Assembly (NCBI RefSeq): GCF_000374925.1
Contig: NZ_KB895541.1
Span: 1,056,122-1,120,121, forward strand
Direction of reading: 5' to 3'
DNA: 64,000 nt
From: Arthrobacter sp. 131MFCol6.1
GTDB lineage: Bacteria; Actinomycetota; Actinomycetes; Actinomycetales; Micrococcaceae
Shown here in pieces: positions 62,028 through 64,000 of this stretch. Every line of letters begins with the position of its first letter. Within the stretch, counting starts at the first letter, position 1. Below the pieces are notes generated by a model that saw only the letters and a list, made by a program, of their open reading frames with translations, was not told the origin of the DNA and ran no database searches. A program made the translations under genes and the position numbers.

Positions 62028-63128
62028 CTATGCCTCAGTGGTCTGATAATGCTTTGCCCGTTCGTCGAGAACGGCAGTGGCCATGGCTAGGCGCCCGGGG
62101 AGCGGAACCAATGCCTCCCGGAGCCAGATGGTGTCCGAGTAGGCATGGAACCGGTCCGGATTTACATGCAGTTCCTGGGCTACTGCCAACACCTGATTGT
62201 GAGCCGTAAGGTAACGTGCCGACGACAAGTCGTTCCGTCGCCGGTGTAGCTCCAAGCGCACATCCATCTTGGCCAGATCGCGGGCCGCCTCTGCTTGGGC
62301 TCCTTCGTCAAAATCCAGCAATCCGAGCGGGGACCGATCGTCGACTACGATGATCTGCTTGCTGTGCAGGTCTCCGTGGGACCACACCAGCGGATCCGGG
62401 GCCGTCCGAAGCAAATTCTTCGTCACATCCTCCGCTGCGGCCCGCAAGGCACTGACTTGAGGCGACATTTCCGGCACGTTTTCGAAGTGACGCAGCCAGC
62501 GGTTCACGCATCGCCACAGATACGCCGCTTCCACCTCTGCTGAGCGGAGCGGCAGACTGTTCAGAACGCTGCGTGCGGCGTTGCCGGGCGGGACGCTCAG
62601 CAGAGCGACCCACGAGCGCGCCCATTTCTCCCATGCCCGTGCGAACGATTCATCGCTGGTCGTGTAGTCATCCTCACTCAGCTCGTTCAGGGTCGGTCCC
62701 GGGACGGTGCTGAAAGCGATGACGTCCTCGGAGCTGCGGAGGATCCTGGGGGTCGTGAAGGTGCCGCCGGCGTCCAGGAGAATGGTCACGCGAGCGCAGC
62801 GTTCGGCGGACGCGATGGCCTGCCCTGGCCGGAAAATCTTAATGTAACGGCCCTCCGCCCGGACCACCGCACGCCTGTGGGGCCGATACGTAATAAGTTC
62901 GCCTTCCTGGGCTTCCGCCCGCAAGGCGGGCAGTTCGGGATCGTCCAGCGGCACGAGTTCAAAGCGCCCCTGACGCAGATAGGCTCCACGGAGAGCGCGG
63001 GTCCGGCCCTGGCTCACGACCTCCAGCACGTAGTTTCCTGGCTTCTTGTCGAACCAGGCCCGGCTGACGCGCCAAGTTGTGCCCGTAGCTTCGTCGGCAT
63101 ATTGCGGGACGGGCAGGTACCAGCTCAT
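62028..63128 (-). CDS. Aminoglycoside phosphotransferase-like kinase (APH family)
   Basis: The 366-residue protein has the kinase-like fold with catalytic HGDLH in SHGDLHSKQIIVVDD and the metal-binding LLDFDEGAQAEAARDLAKMD motif. The N-terminal lobe (about 1-130) is unusual for the family and might bind a substrate. Its role is unknown, and a resistance function should not be assumed. I set the start at 63128, where GGAG lies 8 bases upstream; a longer frame runs to 63170. Confidence 0.75.
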   Translation of the reverse strand: MSWYLPVPQYADEATGTTWRVSRAWFDKKPGNYVLEVVSQGRTRALRGAYLRQGRFELVPLDDPELPALRAEAQEGELITYRPHRRAVVRAEGRYIKIFRPGQAIASAERCARVTILLDAGGTFTTPRILRSSEDVIAFSTVPGPTLNELSEDDYTTSDESFARAWEKWARSWVALLSVPPGNAARSVLNSLPLRSAEVEAAYLWRCVNRWLRHFENVPEMSPQVSALRAAAEDVTKNLLRTAPDPLVWSHGDLHSKQIIVVDDRSPLGLLDFDEGAQAEAARDLAKMDVRLELHRRRNDLSSARYLTAHNQVLAVAQELHVNPDRFHAYSDTIWLREALVPLPGRLAMATAVLDERAKHYQTTEA

Positions 63129-63243
63129 CGGATCAGCTCCAAGTGCCGCTTCAGATTGTGTGACCAGCATGAACGAAGAGCATGAGGTCCAGATGAAGTG
63201 CGCATTAAGGAACCCTCATGAATGGACCGCCGTCGGATCGCTC

Positions 63244-63376
63244 ATTTTGCCTGGTGACCAGGCACGCGGTGACCATCACAGGCGGGTGCAGACGCAGAGT
63301 GAGGAAAACGCTGTGACCGGAACGACGATGATGAGTGGACCGCACTGGCGGCGTGTAGTGGCAGCCCTCGCCAACA
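63244..63376 (+). pseudogene. Repeat copy 2: truncated 5' end of a DUF2087-type gene
   Basis: The leader and first 21 codons (63314-63376) repeat those of the gene at 60214. The reading frame then leaves the homology at about 63377 and runs into the 3' end of an unrelated minus-strand gene. It is thus a broken partial duplicate, 3,100 bases from the intact copy. Confidence 0.75.
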
Positions 63377-63380
63377 GCGG

Positions 63381-63686
63381 TCAGCCCGCGCCCTGGCCCT
63401 CGCGGGCCACCTCTTCCAGAATCCTGGCTGTCGGCGCTGCCGTCATCAGCTGCCCTATCACCTCCGGCTTGTCCCACACCTGGCTGCGCAACTTTTCCAG
63501 AAAGCCGGTCGCGGCGTCGCTGGTGTCGAAGTCAAGGAGCACGGCCACGCTGTTCTGGTCCTCGGTATCCCGGAACAAGCGGACAGACCGGGCGCCTGAG
63601 GCGGCGCGGCCTGCGGGATCACTGTCGAAGACGTTCTTGAAAGCCTCATAGTCCCGGACCGGATAGCTAATCTGCAGGGTGAACAT
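63381..63686 (-). CDS. Small dimeric alpha/beta-barrel-type protein (ABM-like)
   Basis: The 101-residue product has a ferredoxin-like strand-helix pattern (MFTLQISYPVRDYEAFKNVFDSD, SVAVLLDFDTSDAATGFLEKLRS). This resembles antibiotic-biosynthesis-monooxygenase-like or cyclase proteins. Its stop lies only a few bases from the end of the DUF2087 remnant, so the recombination break falls at its 3' edge. Function unknown. Confidence 0.6.
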   Translation of the reverse strand: MFTLQISYPVRDYEAFKNVFDSDPAGRAASGARSVRLFRDTEDQNSVAVLLDFDTSDAATGFLEKLRSQVWDKPEVIGQLMTAAPTARILEEVAREGQGAG

Positions 63687-63854
63687 CGTCGTTCCTTTCC
63701 CTCGGGCTGTGTCAGGAACACGATAGGCCGACCAGCGCCATCCCGGTAGGGCCAGAGTGCGGCTTTGATCCGGTCGGTGACATTAGGCAGCACAGTCGCT
63801 ACGTTGAACATCGGACACTAGTGGCCTGGGTTCGGGCGCCGAAAGAAGGACTGA

Positions 63855-64000
63855 GTGGACAGTGATGCTGGTACGTGGTTTCTGAGCCGCGCTGAGCGGG
63901 GGAATTTGGCCACAGACGTGCACGCGGGCGGTGCCGGATCGCCGCCGTGGTCGGAGGGCAATCTAGTGCGGCCCCTGATTCATGGTGCGACCTACTTCGC
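63855..64000 (+). CDS. N-terminal fragment of a phospholipase D-like protein (runs off the window)
   Basis: A GTG at 63855, preceded by AAGGA, opens a frame that stays free of stops for 48 codons to the window edge. The product begins MDSDAGTWFLSRAERGNLAT and continues with PPWSEGNLVRPLIHGATYF, a pattern I associate with actinobacterial phospholipase D-like proteins. The catalytic HKD motifs lie beyond the window, so this identification is tentative. Confidence 0.5.
   Translation, partial: MDSDAGTWFLSRAERGNLATDVHAGGAGSPPWSEGNLVRPLIHGATYF

Noticed and set aside
1-64000. CRISPR arrays, tRNA or rRNA genes, insertion sequences, prophage genes
   Set aside because: I looked for regularly spaced repeats, cloverleaf patterns and transposase or integrase motifs by eye and saw none; a tool-based scan could still find a divergent tRNA.

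Overview
The window is a high-GC actinobacterial chromosome segment. Gene content and family resemblance suggest a soil Micrococcaceae member of the Arthrobacter/Pseudarthrobacter type: mycothiol-type DinB enzymes, DUF4193 and DUF222-HNH proteins, a class A PBP, a c-di-AMP riboswitch before an NlpC/P60 hydrolase, WS/DGAT and LGFP repeats. Genus placement is inference. I saw no rRNA, tRNA, CRISPR array, prophage or insertion sequence. Most of it looks like ordinary chromosome with several accessory metabolic and regulatory modules.

Layout. 1-8.9 kb: the end of an RND efflux pump, a membrane-anchored serine hydrolase, a DHFR-like reductase, a four-gene operon (PAP2 phosphatase, DedA, response regulator, histidine kinase) ending at a 21-bp hairpin, an NlpC/P60 hydrolase under a c-di-AMP riboswitch, a cation/proton antiporter and an AlkD-like protein. 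9-18.1 kb: secreted proteins, including two GH16 paralogues, a dienelactone-hydrolase lipoprotein and a 1,209-residue propeller/ASH/LGFP protein. 18.3-30.9 kb: mixed metabolism (DinB enzymes, Gfo/Idh/MocA oxidoreductase, class V aminotransferase, nickel/cobalt permease, beta-helix protein, LURP-one protein, class A PBP, WS/DGAT). 31-35.2 kb: a CMD / flavodoxin / aldo-keto reductase / short MFS operon divergent from an XRE regulator.

35.3-48.4 kb is the clearest functional unit: hexarate (D-glucarate, galactarate or L-talarate) catabolism. It holds a tripartite TctCBA importer with a coupled UspA, a LysR regulator, 5-dehydro-4-deoxyglucarate dehydratase, 2,5-dioxovalerate dehydrogenase, glucarate dehydratase, an AEC transporter, an L-talarate/galactarate dehydratase, a GntR regulator and a GudP-like MFS permease. 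Three promoters (tctC, kdgD, gudP-like) share one geometry, GGTATC-N19-TTGGAC/TTAGAC-N19-TANNNT. This ties the Tct importer to the pathway and points to the LysR protein as common regulator. A separate inverted repeat before the talarate dehydratase suits the GntR regulator.

48.4-64 kb: a MarR/membrane-protein pair, a small-protein gene that is a paralogue of one at 11.4 kb with a matching leader, an M1 metallopeptidase, and a compact module of an NrtR-like Nudix regulator divergent from an SPFH protein and an NAD-kinase-like protein with two palindromes in the intergenic region. Then follow gamma-glutamyltransferase, a DUF222-HNH protein, a DUF2087 gene whose 5' end is repeated 3.1 kb downstream, a GNAT protein, an APH-like kinase, and the start of a gene running off the window.
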